A DNA stretch of 64,000 nucleotides from SHZI01 sp963802215. GTDB taxonomy: Bacteria > Pseudomonadota > Gammaproteobacteria > Steroidobacterales > GCA-2729495. Below, piece by piece: positions 35,076-44,196 of this stretch (position 1 is the stretch's first letter; every line of letters begins with the position of its first letter). Below the pieces are notes generated by a model. That model made no database searches and had not been told where the DNA came from. It worked only from the letters and a program-made list of their open reading frames with translations. The DNA lies in contig CAWDHQ010000001.1 in the NCBI GenBank assembly GCA_963802215.1, forward strand, positions 310,001-374,000, read 5' to 3'. The translations under genes were made by a program, and so were the position numbers.

Positions 35076-35710
35076 GCCGGATGCGTCTTGTGGGGGTACT
35101 CGCACTGCCTCGCGATCGGGCAGCGCGGGCAGTCCGGCCGGCGCGCCTTGCACACGTAGCGGCCGAGGAGGATCAGCCAGTGGTGGGCATCGTTGCGGAA
35201 CCGGGCGGGAGTCGTGGCGACGAGCGCGTCCTCCACCGCCCGCGGCGTCCTGCCCGGCGCCAGCCCGGTGCGGTTGGCGACGCGGAAGATGTGCGTGTCT
35301 ACGGCGATCGTCGGTTCGCCGAAAGCCGTGTTCAGAACCACATTCGCCGTCTTGCGCCCGACGCCCGGCAGCGCCTCCAGCGCCTCCCTGTCGCGGGGCA
35401 CCTCCCCGCCGTGCCTGTCGAGCAGCACCTGGCAGGTGCGCAGGATGTTCTTCGCCTTGGTATTGAACAGGCCGATGGTCCTGATGTGCCGCTTCAGGCC
35501 GGTCTCCCCGAGCGCCAGGATGGCGGCCGGGGTGTTCGCGACCGCGAAGAGGCCTGCCGTCGCCTTGTTGACGCTCACATCGGTCGCCTGGGCGGAGAGG
35601 ATCACCGAGACGAGGAGCTCGAAGGGGCTGTGGTAGACGAGTTCGGTGGTTGGATGCGGGTTGGCCGCCTGCAGCTTCCTGAAGAGGGCCGAGCGTTGCC
35701 GGGGCGTCAT
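35072..35710 (-). CDS. nth: Endonuclease III (DNA glycosylase/AP lyase)
   Basis: Base-excision repair enzyme removing oxidised pyrimidines and cutting the abasic strand. The 212 residues carry the helix-hairpin-helix LPGVGRKTANVV with catalytic Lys120, Asp138 in VDTHIFR, and the [4Fe-4S] ligands Cys187, Cys194, Cys197 and Cys203 in the standard C-x6-C-x2-C-x5-C spacing. The ATG at 35710 overlaps the rsxE stop, continuing the conserved rsx-nth linkage. The stop codon is part of a REP palindrome. Confidence 0.97.
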   Translation of the reverse strand: MTPRQRSALFRKLQAANPHPTTELVYHSPFELLVSVILSAQATDVSVNKATAGLFAVANTPAAILALGETGLKRHIRTIGLFNTKAKNILRTCQVLLDRHGGEVPRDREALEALPGVGRKTANVVLNTAFGEPTIAVDTHIFRVANRTGLAPGRTPRAVEDALVATTPARFRNDAHHWLILLGRYVCKARRPDCPRCPIARQCEYPHKTHPA

Positions 35711-36288
35711 GGGCTGCCCCTGCGGAGGAGCCAGGCCTGGCGCAGGGCGATCAGTGCGGCCAGCAGGAACAGCGCGCCGGACGGAAGGGCGGTGACCGGC
35801 AGGAACGGTGCGAGCAACTCCCGGAGTGCGCCGAGTCCGCCGAGGAGCAGGGTGAACCCCGCCCCGTAGCCAAGGCCATCGAGCAGGGCCCGCCACCAGC
35901 CCTGGTGCGCGGCGAAGGACCCGGCCCGTGCAACGATCAGGCTGTTGGTGACGATCAGGGGGACGAACAGCCCCACCTGGCCGTAGAGGTCGAACCAGTG
36001 TGCCTGGAAGAGCAGGTCCACGGCGGTGACCAGTGCGGCGATCAGCACGAGGAATGCCGGCACCCGGAGGCGTGCCGGGATCGACGTGGCAAGTCCGGAG
36101 GCGATGAGGTTGCTGGTGCAGAGCACGGCGATGCAGGCGATGCCCAGCGAAAGTCCCGTGGCGAAGCTCCGGCTGCCGGCCAGGAGTGGCAGTAGTCCCA
36201 CGAGGCTGGCGAGTCCGCGCGAGTTCCACCACAGGCCGTCCGAGAGGATCTGGCGCGCCCCGGCCTCATTGGTGTTCACGTCGCTCAT
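35707..36288 (-). CDS. rsxE: Rsx/Rnf electron transport complex subunit E, cluster cysteines replaced
   Basis: Membrane subunit of the Rnf/Rsx complex (193 residues, six helices), which pairs with RsxA. The backbone matches RsxE: LWWNSRGLASLVGLLPLLA and GLFVPLIVTNSLIVARA. In known RsxE these two places carry a cysteine each (GLCP and TNC) that help hold a [2Fe-2S] cluster in the membrane. Here they are Leu33 and Ser116. Other cysteines exist at 52 and 57 in helix two. The product is also shorter at the C-terminus than E. coli RsxE. Overlaps rsxG and nth by 4 bp each. Confidence 0.9.
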   Translation of the reverse strand: MSDVNTNEAGARQILSDGLWWNSRGLASLVGLLPLLAGSRSFATGLSLGIACIAVLCTSNLIASGLATSIPARLRVPAFLVLIAALVTAVDLLFQAHWFDLYGQVGLFVPLIVTNSLIVARAGSFAAHQGWWRALLDGLGYGAGFTLLLGGLGALRELLAPFLPVTALPSGALFLLAALIALRQAWLLRRGSP

Positions 36289-36944
36289 TGCAGGCCGGCC
36301 GCCCCGACGGGCAGGCTGAAGATGTCGTCCCGGTGCGTCCTGAAGAATTGCACGCCGTTGCGGACACCACTGACGACGGCGCGGCTGCTGATCGTGGCTC
36401 CGGCAATGGCGTCGAATTCACCGCCGTCACCACGCAGGGCCCAGCGCGGTTCCGGTGGTTCCACCAGCGATCTGCCGGCGAAGCCTGCGAGCAGGGGTGA
36501 ATCGTCCGTTGCGACGGCAGCGCCGATCCCCGGCGTTTCGGTGTGGGCAATGACCCGCACGCCGAGGACCTGGCCATCAACCGAAATCCCGACCAGCAGC
36601 CGGATCGGTCCGGCGTAGCCGTCCGGCGACACGACGGTCAGTGCCGCCGCGACGGGCGCGCCGTTGCGCCGCGCCCGGTACACCGGAAGCGGCTGGCCGC
36701 CACCCGTGTCGATCTGCACCACGTCCCTTTCGGGTGCGTTGTCGTAGAGCCCGGCGGGCAGCACTGACGAAACCTCCGCCAGCACGCCGCGAGTGGCGTT
36801 GTCCGCGATGACGTGGCGCGTGTAGCGCCAGGCGCCCCCGACGACGAGGACTACCACGAGGAGGAGGGCAGTCAGCCCGGCGAGGGAACGCCAGGTCCCG
36901 GGTTCGGGCAGTACCGGCGGCCGTGCCGTGCCCGGCATGCTCAT
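36285..36944 (-). CDS. rsxG: Rsx/Rnf electron transport complex subunit G
   Basis: A 219-residue subunit with one N-terminal membrane helix (about 20-41) and an extracytoplasmic FMN-binding domain. The covalent flavin site is kept: AGATISS with Thr184 as the expected FMN-phosphoester residue, plus TPGIG earlier as in other RnfG proteins. It would carry electrons between the membrane cluster and RsxD in the standard scheme. The ATG at 36944 overlaps the rsxD stop; a second Met two codons later is possible. Confidence 0.92.
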   Translation of the reverse strand: MSMPGTARPPVLPEPGTWRSLAGLTALLLVVVLVVGGAWRYTRHVIADNATRGVLAEVSSVLPAGLYDNAPERDVVQIDTGGGQPLPVYRARRNGAPVAAALTVVSPDGYAGPIRLLVGISVDGQVLGVRVIAHTETPGIGAAVATDDSPLLAGFAGRSLVEPPEPRWALRGDGGEFDAIAGATISSRAVVSGVRNGVQFFRTHRDDIFSLPVGAAGLQ

Positions 36945-37978
36945 GCGGGGCGCCCGTAGACCCGGGGCCGGGTCCAGCGCTCGATCAGTGGCACCGCCAG
37001 GTTCATGAGGAGTACGGCGAAGGCGATGCCATCCGCGTAGCTGCCGAAGGTCCGGATGACATAGGTCAGCGCGCCAATGCCCCCGCCATAGATGAGCCGG
37101 CCGCGAGCGGTCGTCGGCGACGACACCGGATCCGTGGCGATGAAGAACGCGCCCAGCATGGTGCCCCCGCTGAACAGGTGAAAGCCGGGGGAGGGGTGGA
37201 TGTTCGGATCGAGGAGCCACCCGAGGGTCGCCATGCCGAGCAGTCCGCCCAGCACGCCGGCAGGCGTGTGCCACCGGATGACTCCCAGCAGCAGCAGGGC
37301 GAAGCCGCCGATGGCGATGAAGTTCCCGATCCATTCCCAGCCCGCGCCCCCGAAATCCCCGAACACCGGGTTCACGCGGATTTCGTCCATGGTTCGCATG
37401 AGGGCAAGCCCTTCCCTCGTGCTTTCGAGGGTCGTGGCCCGGGCGATCGCATCCACGGTCACGCCCTCCGGCAGGGCGCCGGTCAGGCCGTACCGGACCG
37501 TGGCTGCCACGTCCGGACGAACGTAGTCCAGGTCACCGATGTCGGGGGCGGGCCAGACGCTCATGGCGGCGGGGAAGCAGACCAGCACGAGGACGAAGCC
37601 TGCCATCGCGGGATTGAACACGTTGTAGCCCAGTCCGCCGTAGGCGTGTTTTGCGACGCCGATGGCGAAGATCATCCCGATCGTCGTGATCCACCAGGGG
37701 CAGAGCGGTGGCAGGCAGAAGGCGAACAGCACGGCGGTGACCACCGCGCTGCCGTCCGTCAGGCCGGCGGCCGAGGGCTTCCCCGCGAGCCGGAGGCACA
37801 CGGCTTCGGTGCCGAGGCCGGCCAGGATCGCGATGGCGCCATTGAACAGGATGCCAATGCCGAAGAACCAGAGGTGCGCCAGCACGGCGGGCACGAGGGC
37901 AAACAGAACGGTGCGCATGATGCCCGCCACCGTCGCCGGGGAGCGCCACTGGGGCGGCGGTGAAGTATCGAAGTGCAT
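36941..37978 (-). CDS. rsxD: Rsx/Rnf electron transport complex subunit D
   Basis: A 345-residue polytopic membrane subunit that in Rnf complexes binds FMN covalently and takes part in ion pumping. It keeps the flavin attachment segment FFIATDPVSSPTT (Thr289/Thr290 region) followed by RGRLIYGG and the C-terminal PLIERWTRPRVYG, very close to E. coli RsxD. The start at 37978 (MHFDTSPPP) overlaps the rsxC stop by one base and gives the usual length. No sign of decay is seen. Confidence 0.94.
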   Translation of the reverse strand: MHFDTSPPPQWRSPATVAGIMRTVLFALVPAVLAHLWFFGIGILFNGAIAILAGLGTEAVCLRLAGKPSAAGLTDGSAVVTAVLFAFCLPPLCPWWITTIGMIFAIGVAKHAYGGLGYNVFNPAMAGFVLVLVCFPAAMSVWPAPDIGDLDYVRPDVAATVRYGLTGALPEGVTVDAIARATTLESTREGLALMRTMDEIRVNPVFGDFGGAGWEWIGNFIAIGGFALLLLGVIRWHTPAGVLGGLLGMATLGWLLDPNIHPSPGFHLFSGGTMLGAFFIATDPVSSPTTARGRLIYGGGIGALTYVIRTFGSYADGIAFAVLLMNLAVPLIERWTRPRVYGRPA

Positions 37979-39348
37979 CAGCCGGCCGTGCCTGCAGCGC
38001 CGTGCACCACCGACTTGGCGGCGATGAAGTGCCGGGTCAGTGGAATGTGGCTCGGGCAGACGTAGTCGCAGGCCCCGCACTCGATGCACTCGTTCACGCC
38101 CAGTGTCCCGAGCCCTGCCCGGTCGCCGGCGCGGGCGGCGGTGAGGAGGTCGACGGGCAGCAGGCTGGCGGGGCACGCTTCGATGCAGGCGCCGCAGCGG
38201 ATGCAGGGCAACTCCGGCCCGGCCCCGCCCAGGTCGGTTGCCGTGGCGGCGATGAGGCAGTTGGTCGCGCCGGTGATGGGCAACTCGTCGCTGGCCAGGG
38301 CCACGCCCATCATTGGCCCGCCCATGATGAGCCGGCGTGGCTCGTCCCGGTAGCCGCCCGCCAGCGCGATCAGGTCGGCAGCCGGGGTGCCAATGCGCGC
38401 CTCGATATTGCGGGGCTGGCGGACGCCGCCGCCCGTGACGGTGACGATCCGCGAGATGAAAGGCTGGCCGCGCTCGAAAAAATCGGCAACTGCCGCGGCC
38501 GTGGCCACGTTCTGGCACAGCACGCCCGAGTCAGCCGGATGCCCGCCGGCCGGCACCTCCCTGCCCAGGACGAGCTCGATGAGCTGGCGCTCGCCGCCGA
38601 CCGGATAGCGGGCCGTGACCACCGAGAGCACCACCCGCGGATCGCCCGCCACCTGCAGCGCGTTGTAGAGAGCAACGCGCGACTCCGGCATGTTGTTCTT
38701 CACCGCGATGATGCAGCGCCGGGCGCCGGTGGCCGCCAGCAGCAGGCGGCCGCCGGCCACGACCCGGTCAGCCCGCTCGCGCATCAGGACGTCGTCGCAG
38801 CTGACGTAGGGCTCGCACTCCGCCCCGTTCAGGAGCAGGACCGGAACGTCGGCGGCCATCGCCAGTTTGCGTGCCGTCGGGAACAACGCGCCGCCCAGGC
38901 CGATGACCCCGGCCGTTGCGATGCGCTCGCGCAGGTCGTCTGGTGGCCGGTTCACGGCGTCGACGTCCGGCGCATAGCCGGTCCAGCGCTCGTCGTCACC
39001 GGAGCTCCGGATGACCACGCAGGGCACCGCCACGTCGCGCCCGGCAACCTGGCGTGGTCCGACGTGGATGACCACGCCGCTCACCGAGGAATGGACCCGG
39101 GGCAGGCCGGCCGCTGCCGGCTCGCCAACCGGCTCCCCGCACGCCACCCGCTGGCCTGGCGCCACGGCTGGCGTTGCCGCCGCGCCTGTGCCCTGGGCCA
39201 GTGAAATGCAGACGACCGCGGGTGGCGGAGCGACCAGCAATGGCTCCCGGGTGGAGAGGGACTTGCGGAGCGGCGTGCTGATGCCCCAGGCAGGGCGCCG
39301 CGGCTGCGCGTCGTAGGCAATGGGGTCGGTGTTCGCGGAATCGATCAT
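37978..39348 (-). CDS. rsxC: Rsx/Rnf electron transport complex subunit C
   Basis: The 456-residue peripheral subunit expected to bind FMN/NADH and two [4Fe-4S] clusters. Both ferredoxin-type motifs are intact: CIRCGACIEACP (382-393) and CIECGACDYVCP (421-432). The nucleotide loop reads GLGGALFPT and the N-terminal biotinyl-like part has HSSVSGVV. It lacks the long Ala-rich tail of E. coli RsxC and has the RnfC-like short form. Only 28 bp separate it from rsxA, so rsxB, which normally lies in this position, is absent. Confidence 0.93.
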   Translation of the reverse strand: MIDSANTDPIAYDAQPRRPAWGISTPLRKSLSTREPLLVAPPPAVVCISLAQGTGAAATPAVAPGQRVACGEPVGEPAAAGLPRVHSSVSGVVIHVGPRQVAGRDVAVPCVVIRSSGDDERWTGYAPDVDAVNRPPDDLRERIATAGVIGLGGALFPTARKLAMAADVPVLLLNGAECEPYVSCDDVLMRERADRVVAGGRLLLAATGARRCIIAVKNNMPESRVALYNALQVAGDPRVVLSVVTARYPVGGERQLIELVLGREVPAGGHPADSGVLCQNVATAAAVADFFERGQPFISRIVTVTGGGVRQPRNIEARIGTPAADLIALAGGYRDEPRRLIMGGPMMGVALASDELPITGATNCLIAATATDLGGAGPELPCIRCGACIEACPASLLPVDLLTAARAGDRAGLGTLGVNECIECGACDYVCPSHIPLTRHFIAAKSVVHGAAGTAG

Positions 39349-39376
39349 GCCGCTACCACTGCTGTCCGACGCGTAC

Positions 39377-39931
39377 CTAGGTTCCCAGGCCCGTGAATCC
39401 GAGGAAGGCGAGTGACATCATCCCGACGGTAACGAGGCCTATGGCCGGCCCGCGGAGGGCCGCTGGCACCGGCGCCTGCTCCAGGCGCGGGCGCAGGCCC
39501 GCGAAGAGGAGCACCACCAGGCTGAAGCCCATCCCCGCGCCGAAGCCAAGGGACAGCGCGGCGGCCAGGCTGCCTGCCGTTCCGGTGGCGAGGAGAGAGA
39601 CGCCCAGGACCACGCCGGTGGTCGTCACCAGGGGCAACTGGCGGTGGTGCCGGCGGAGGATGGCGTTCGCCATGCGGATCGTCAGCAGGGTGATGCCGAG
39701 AAACCCGAGTATGCGGAGGTATGGCAGCTCATAGGGGACGAGCGCCCACCGGTCGAGCGCGTGACAGAGTCCTCCGGTGACCGCCATCACGCCGGTGGTC
39801 GCCAGGGCCATGGCGGGGAATTCCTCCAGGCTCGAACCCGGGCCCAGCACCGGCGACAGGCCGAGCAGCCGGACGAGGACGAAATTGTTGACGGTGGCGG
39901 CGGCGACGGCGATGAGCAGGAGGTCGGTCAT
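39377..39931 (-). CDS. rsxA: Rsx/Rnf electron transport complex subunit A, cluster cysteines replaced
   Basis: A 184-residue membrane subunit that pairs with RsxE. The family pattern is clear (NNFVLVRLLGL, the C-terminal RGPAIGLVTVGMMSLAFLGF). The two cysteines that in known RsxA hold the membrane [2Fe-2S] cluster, in GLCP and TTNC, are Ser26 and Gly106 here. The segment before the second site is also about nine residues shorter than in E. coli (RRHHRQLPLVTTT). The ATG overlaps the metG stop by one base, so it is likely translated by coupling from metG. Confidence 0.9.
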   Translation of the reverse strand: MTDLLLIAVAAATVNNFVLVRLLGLSPVLGPGSSLEEFPAMALATTGVMAVTGGLCHALDRWALVPYELPYLRILGFLGITLLTIRMANAILRRHHRQLPLVTTTGVVLGVSLLATGTAGSLAAALSLGFGAGMGFSLVVLLFAGLRPRLEQAPVPAALRGPAIGLVTVGMMSLAFLGFTGLGT

Positions 39932-41979
39932 CAGGTCACGCGCAGGCCGGCCGGTGCCCTGCCGTCGGGCCCGACCAGGAACAGGCCCGAGTCGTCGCCG
40001 GCGGCCAGCACCATTCCCTGCGAGACCCCAAAGCGCATTTTCCGCGGCTTGAGGTTGGCCACTAGGATGACCTGCCTGCCCACCAGGTCGGCGGGCGCGT
40101 AGGCGGACTTGATGCCCGACAGGACGGTGCGCTGCTCGGTGCCGACATCCAGCGTGAGCCGGACGAGCTTGTCGGCCCCCTCGACGGCCTCCGCCTGCAG
40201 CACCGTGGCGATCCGCAGGTCGACTTTCTGGAAGTCGGCCAGCTCGATCTCCGGCGTGGCTGCTCCGGTCCTGGCCGGCGCCGGTGCGGAACCTGTGACC
40301 GACGGTGTCGCTGTATTGGCCGGCTTGTCCATGGAATCTTCCACCATACGGGAGACGGCGCCCGGGTCAACCCGGACGAGGAGGGGCTGGTACGCGGCAA
40401 TCCGCGAACCGAGCAGGGGTGATCCGCGCCCGGCCCAGCTGGCGGGCCCGGACTGCAGGAACGTGGCTGCCTGTTCCGCCACGCGCGGCAGCACGGGCGC
40501 CAGGTACGTCATGAGCACGCGGAACAGATTCAGGCCCTGCGTGCACACGAGCTGCACCCGGGGCAGCGTCGCCGCATCACGGGCCAGCACCCAGGGCTTC
40601 TGGTCGTCGATGTACCTGTTGGCCGCATCGGCGAGCAGCATGGTCTCGCGCATCGCCCGCCCATAGTCCCGCTGGTCGAAGGCGGCGCCGATGCTCTCTC
40701 CGGCCGCCACGAACTCGTCGTAGAGCGGCTGTGAGTCCAGGGTGGTGGCCAGCCGGCCGTCGAAGCGCTGGCTGATGAAGCCCGCGCACCGGCTGGCCAG
40801 GTTCACCACCTTGCCCACCAGGTCGGCGTTCACCCGTGCCACGAAGTCGTCCAGGCTGAGGTCGATGTCGTCCAGGCCGGAACCGAGCTTGAAGGCGTAG
40901 TAGTACCGAAGGTACTCCGGGTCCAGGTGCTTCAGGTAGGTGCCGGCGGCGATGAAGGTGCCCCTGGACTTGGACATCTTCTGCCCGTTGACCGTGAGGA
41001 ACCCGTGCACATGGACGGCGGTCGGCTTCCGGAATCCGGCGCCTTCCAGCAGCGCGGGCCAGAACAGGGTGTGGAAGTACAGGATGTCCTTGCCGATGAA
41101 ATGATGAAGCTCGGTCGTGCTGGCCGGGCTCCACGCCGCCGCGAAGTCGCTCCCGGGCCTGCCCGTCCGTTGCAGCCAGTTCCGGTGGCTTGCCATGTAG
41201 CCCACCGGCGCGTCGAGCCAAACGTAGAAGTACTTGTCCTCGGTCCCCGGAATGCGGAAGCCGAAGTAGGGGGCATCCCGGGAGATGTCCCAGTCGCGCA
41301 GGCCCGCCGCGAACCACTCCTGCAGCTTGCGCGCGACGCTCTCGTGGACGTGGCCGCCCGCGTGCCAGCGCCTGAGGCTCTCCTCGAAGGCACCCAGCCG
41401 GAAGAAATAGTGGACGGATTCCCGCTCGACGGGAGTCGTGCCGGAGACCACCGAGCGGGGGTTCTTCAGCTCGGAGGGTGAATAGGTAGCGCCGCAGCTT
41501 TCGCAACTGTCGCCGTACTGGTCGGGCGCCCCGCACACCGGACAATCCCCCCGGATGAAGCGGTCCGGCAGGAACATGCCCGCCTCGGCATCATAGGCCT
41601 GATGAATGGCCCGCTGGGTGATAAGTCCCCGGGCGCCGAGCGCCGCGTAGAACTGCTCCACCAGCTCCCGGTTTTCCTCGGAATGCGTGGTGTAGTAGTT
41701 GTCGAAGTCCACCCGGAAGCCTGCGAAGGCCTGCTGGTGCTCGGCGCGAAAGCGCTCGACGAGGGCCTCCGGGGTGATGCCCGCATCCCGGGCCTTGAGC
41801 ATGATCGGCGTGCCATGGGCGTCGCTGGCGCAGAGGTACGTGACGTCATGGCCGGCCAGCCGCTGGTAACGCACCCAGATGTCTGTCTGGACATACTCCA
41901 CCAGGTGACCGATGTGGATCGGCCCGTTGGCGTAGGGCAGGGCGCTGGTGACGAGGATCTTTCGGGGCTGGGTGGGCAC
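39931..41979 (-). CDS. metG: Methionyl-tRNA synthetase
   Basis: Class I aminoacyl-tRNA synthetase charging tRNA-Met. The 682 residues include the HIGH motif (22-25), a zinc knuckle with CPVCG and CESCG at about 145-160, the KMSKSRGTFI loop near 330, an anticodon-binding helical domain, an Ala/Pro/Thr linker at about 545-575, and a C-terminal tRNA-binding (EMAP-II-like) dimerisation domain from about 580. All parts are present and of normal length. It leads directly into rsxA by a one-base stop-start overlap. Confidence 0.98.
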   Translation of the reverse strand: MPTQPRKILVTSALPYANGPIHIGHLVEYVQTDIWVRYQRLAGHDVTYLCASDAHGTPIMLKARDAGITPEALVERFRAEHQQAFAGFRVDFDNYYTTHSEENRELVEQFYAALGARGLITQRAIHQAYDAEAGMFLPDRFIRGDCPVCGAPDQYGDSCESCGATYSPSELKNPRSVVSGTTPVERESVHYFFRLGAFEESLRRWHAGGHVHESVARKLQEWFAAGLRDWDISRDAPYFGFRIPGTEDKYFYVWLDAPVGYMASHRNWLQRTGRPGSDFAAAWSPASTTELHHFIGKDILYFHTLFWPALLEGAGFRKPTAVHVHGFLTVNGQKMSKSRGTFIAAGTYLKHLDPEYLRYYYAFKLGSGLDDIDLSLDDFVARVNADLVGKVVNLASRCAGFISQRFDGRLATTLDSQPLYDEFVAAGESIGAAFDQRDYGRAMRETMLLADAANRYIDDQKPWVLARDAATLPRVQLVCTQGLNLFRVLMTYLAPVLPRVAEQAATFLQSGPASWAGRGSPLLGSRIAAYQPLLVRVDPGAVSRMVEDSMDKPANTATPSVTGSAPAPARTGAATPEIELADFQKVDLRIATVLQAEAVEGADKLVRLTLDVGTEQRTVLSGIKSAYAPADLVGRQVILVANLKPRKMRFGVSQGMVLAAGDDSGLFLVGPDGRAPAGLRVT

Positions 41980-42024
41980 GCCGCATTATACGGGCGGCGA
42001 CTTCAAGCTGTCAGGGGCATGCCG

Positions 42025-43086
42025 TCAGGCGAGTTCCTTCACGTCCTCGAACTTGCGCTTCTCGAGCGCGGACTCGTAGGCGGTCTTGCCGGTGATCCGG
42101 CCCTGGTCCATCAGGTCCTTCAGCGCCGAGTCCATGGTACGCATGCCGATCTTCGACCCGCCCTGGATGGCATTCTCCAGCTGGTCGAGCTTGCCCTGCC
42201 GGATCAGGTTGGAGACGGCCGGGGTGTTCACCATGATTTCCAGGGCAGCGACCAGGCCGGGCTCGCCCTTGCGGGCCACGAGCTGCTGGGAGATCACGCC
42301 GCGCAGGGAGGTCGAAAGCATGGTCCGGACGTGGGCCTGCTTGTCCGTCGGGAAGGAGTTCACGATCCGGTCGATGGTCTGGCCGGCGCCGTTGGTGTGC
42401 AGCGTGCCCATCACCAGGATGCCCATCTCGGCGGCGGTCACGGCGATGCTTACCGTCTCCAGGTCGCGCATCTCGCCCACGAGGATCACGTCCGGGTCCT
42501 CCCGCAGGGCGGAATGCAGCGCTGCCGCGAAACTCGGGCTGTGGACGCCGATCTCGCGCTGGCTGATCAGGCACTTCTTCCGGGAGTGCACGAACTCGAT
42601 CGGATCCTCGATGGTAAGGATATGGCCGTTAACCTTGGTGTTGATCTCGTCGATCATCGCCGCCAGCGTCGTGGACTTGCCCGAGCCCGTCTTGCCGGTC
42701 ACGAGGATCATTCCCTGGGGCTGCTTGCACAGCTGGGAAACCACGGGGGGCATCTTCAGGTCGTCCAGGGACTTGGCCTTCGAGGGGATTGCGCGCAACA
42801 CGGCGCCCATCCCGGCCACGTGCCGGAACACGTTGACCCGGAAGCGGGCGAGGTCCGCGAGGGAGTAGGCGAAGTCGGTGGAGTCCCGCCGCTGGAAATC
42901 CTCGCGGGCCTTGGGCGACATGATGTCGAGCAGCGCCGCCTCGACCTTGCTCATGGTCAGGGTTTCGGCCGCGAGGATCTGCAGCTCGCCATAGATCCGG
43001 GCGCGGGGCGGCTCGCCGGCGATGAAATGCAGGTCCGAGCCATTGCGGATCAGGACCTGCTTCAGGTATTCGTCAATCTGGCTCAC
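42025..43086 (-). CDS. pilT: PilT-family type IV pilus retraction ATPase (second paralog)
   Basis: A 353-residue hexameric motor ATPase of the PilT/PilU group. Walker A GKTGSGKST, the Asp box ILTIEDPIEFVH, Walker B DPDVILVGEMRDLET with the PilT-typical AIRNLIR-like AVSNLIRQGK, and the His box GTLHTNGA are all present. By these motifs it is closer to PilT than PilU. It overlaps the other PilT-like gene upstream by 4 bp. No pilin or assembly genes lie in the window. The symbol is tentative because two paralogs exist here. Confidence 0.88.
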   Translation of the reverse strand: MSQIDEYLKQVLIRNGSDLHFIAGEPPRARIYGELQILAAETLTMSKVEAALLDIMSPKAREDFQRRDSTDFAYSLADLARFRVNVFRHVAGMGAVLRAIPSKAKSLDDLKMPPVVSQLCKQPQGMILVTGKTGSGKSTTLAAMIDEINTKVNGHILTIEDPIEFVHSRKKCLISQREIGVHSPSFAAALHSALREDPDVILVGEMRDLETVSIAVTAAEMGILVMGTLHTNGAGQTIDRIVNSFPTDKQAHVRTMLSTSLRGVISQQLVARKGEPGLVAALEIMVNTPAVSNLIRQGKLDQLENAIQGGSKIGMRTMDSALKDLMDQGRITGKTAYESALEKRKFEDVKELA

Positions 43087-44177
43087 GTGCCGCCGACCTC
43101 GAACTTCGGCAGGACGGAGGTGTCTGTCACGAACCGCTGGAAAAGCGACTTGTCGCTGGCGTAACGGAACGCGTCATCGGGATCGATCTGCTTCTTCTGG
43201 ATCGCATCCATCAGCGCCTGGTCCATCATCTGCATGCCGAGGTCCTTGCCTGTCTGCAGCTGGGCGGGAATCTGGTGCGTCTGGTCCGTCATGATCAGCT
43301 TGGCGATGGCCCGGGTCATCAGCATGATCTCGACGATCGCCTTGCGGCCCCGCCCGTCCGGTGTGCGCACCAGCGTCTGGGTGATGACCGCGTTGAGGCT
43401 CTGGGAGAGAAAGCTCTTGGTCTGCTCGCGCATGTCCCCGGGCAGGGCGTCGATGACCCGGTCGATGGTCTTCACCGCACCGGTGGTATGGAGAGTGCCA
43501 AGCACGAGGTGCCCGGTCTCGGCCGCCGTCATGGCCATCTGGATCGTCTCGGCGTCCCGGAGCTCACCCACCAGGATGACGTCGGGGTCCTCGCGGAGCG
43601 CGGCCCGGATGCCCTCGGCAAACGAGGGCAGGTGCGTCCCCAGCTCCCGCTGGATGATCTGCGCCTGCTTGCTCCGGTGGATGAATTCGATCGGGTCTTC
43701 CAGGCTGATGATGTTGCAGTTCTGCGTGCCGTTCAGGTGGTCGATCATCGCGGCCAGCGTGGTGGACTTGCCGGTCCCGGTGGACCCGGTTACCAGGATC
43801 ATGCCCTGGTGATGCTCCAGCAGCTTCCGGACCACGGGCGGCAGTGCAAGGCTGTCCAGCGTGGGAATGTTGCCGGGGATGGACCGGAAGGTTGCACCCA
43901 CGCCGGTCTCCTTGCGGTAGACGTTGACGCGGAACCGGCCGCCATCCTCGGAGACGTAGGAAAAGTCCAGGTCATGCCCGTCCTCGAACCGCTTCTTCTG
44001 GGCCGGTGTCATGATCTCGGCAACGTAGCCCTCCAGTTCCGTGTCGCCCAGGTCGCGGAACTTGATGGGCATCAGGTCGCCATGCATCCGGAGCATGGGT
44101 GGTACGCCAACGGCCAGGTGGATGTCCGAGCAGCCCTGGGCAAGGCCCAGCTTCAGGAAGGCGTCGATGCGGGCCAT
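43083..44177 (-). CDS. PilT-family type IV pilus retraction ATPase (first paralog)
   Basis: A 364-residue paralog of the next gene with Walker A GSTGTGKST, Asp box ISLEDPIEFIH, Walker B DPDVILVGELRDAET and His box GTLHTTGA. It has a C-terminal extension of about 25 residues after the usual PilT end (SLFQRFVTDTSVLP). It lacks the QAPDVI pattern I associate with PilU, so both copies look PilT-like. The ATG at 44177 is chosen because the protein then begins with the conserved helix (MARIDAFLKLGLAQGCSDIH). It lies 19 bp after the HEAT-kinase gene. Confidence 0.86.
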   Translation of the reverse strand: MARIDAFLKLGLAQGCSDIHLAVGVPPMLRMHGDLMPIKFRDLGDTELEGYVAEIMTPAQKKRFEDGHDLDFSYVSEDGGRFRVNVYRKETGVGATFRSIPGNIPTLDSLALPPVVRKLLEHHQGMILVTGSTGTGKSTTLAAMIDHLNGTQNCNIISLEDPIEFIHRSKQAQIIQRELGTHLPSFAEGIRAALREDPDVILVGELRDAETIQMAMTAAETGHLVLGTLHTTGAVKTIDRVIDALPGDMREQTKSFLSQSLNAVITQTLVRTPDGRGRKAIVEIMLMTRAIAKLIMTDQTHQIPAQLQTGKDLGMQMMDQALMDAIQKKQIDPDDAFRYASDKSLFQRFVTDTSVLPKFEVGGT

Positions 44178-44196
44178 GGTGTGTACCGGGCGGGGC

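Noticed and set aside
33606..35153. Longer start for the FGGY kinase at 35153
   Set aside because: The extra 35 residues are translated from the REP and the 3' end of nth.
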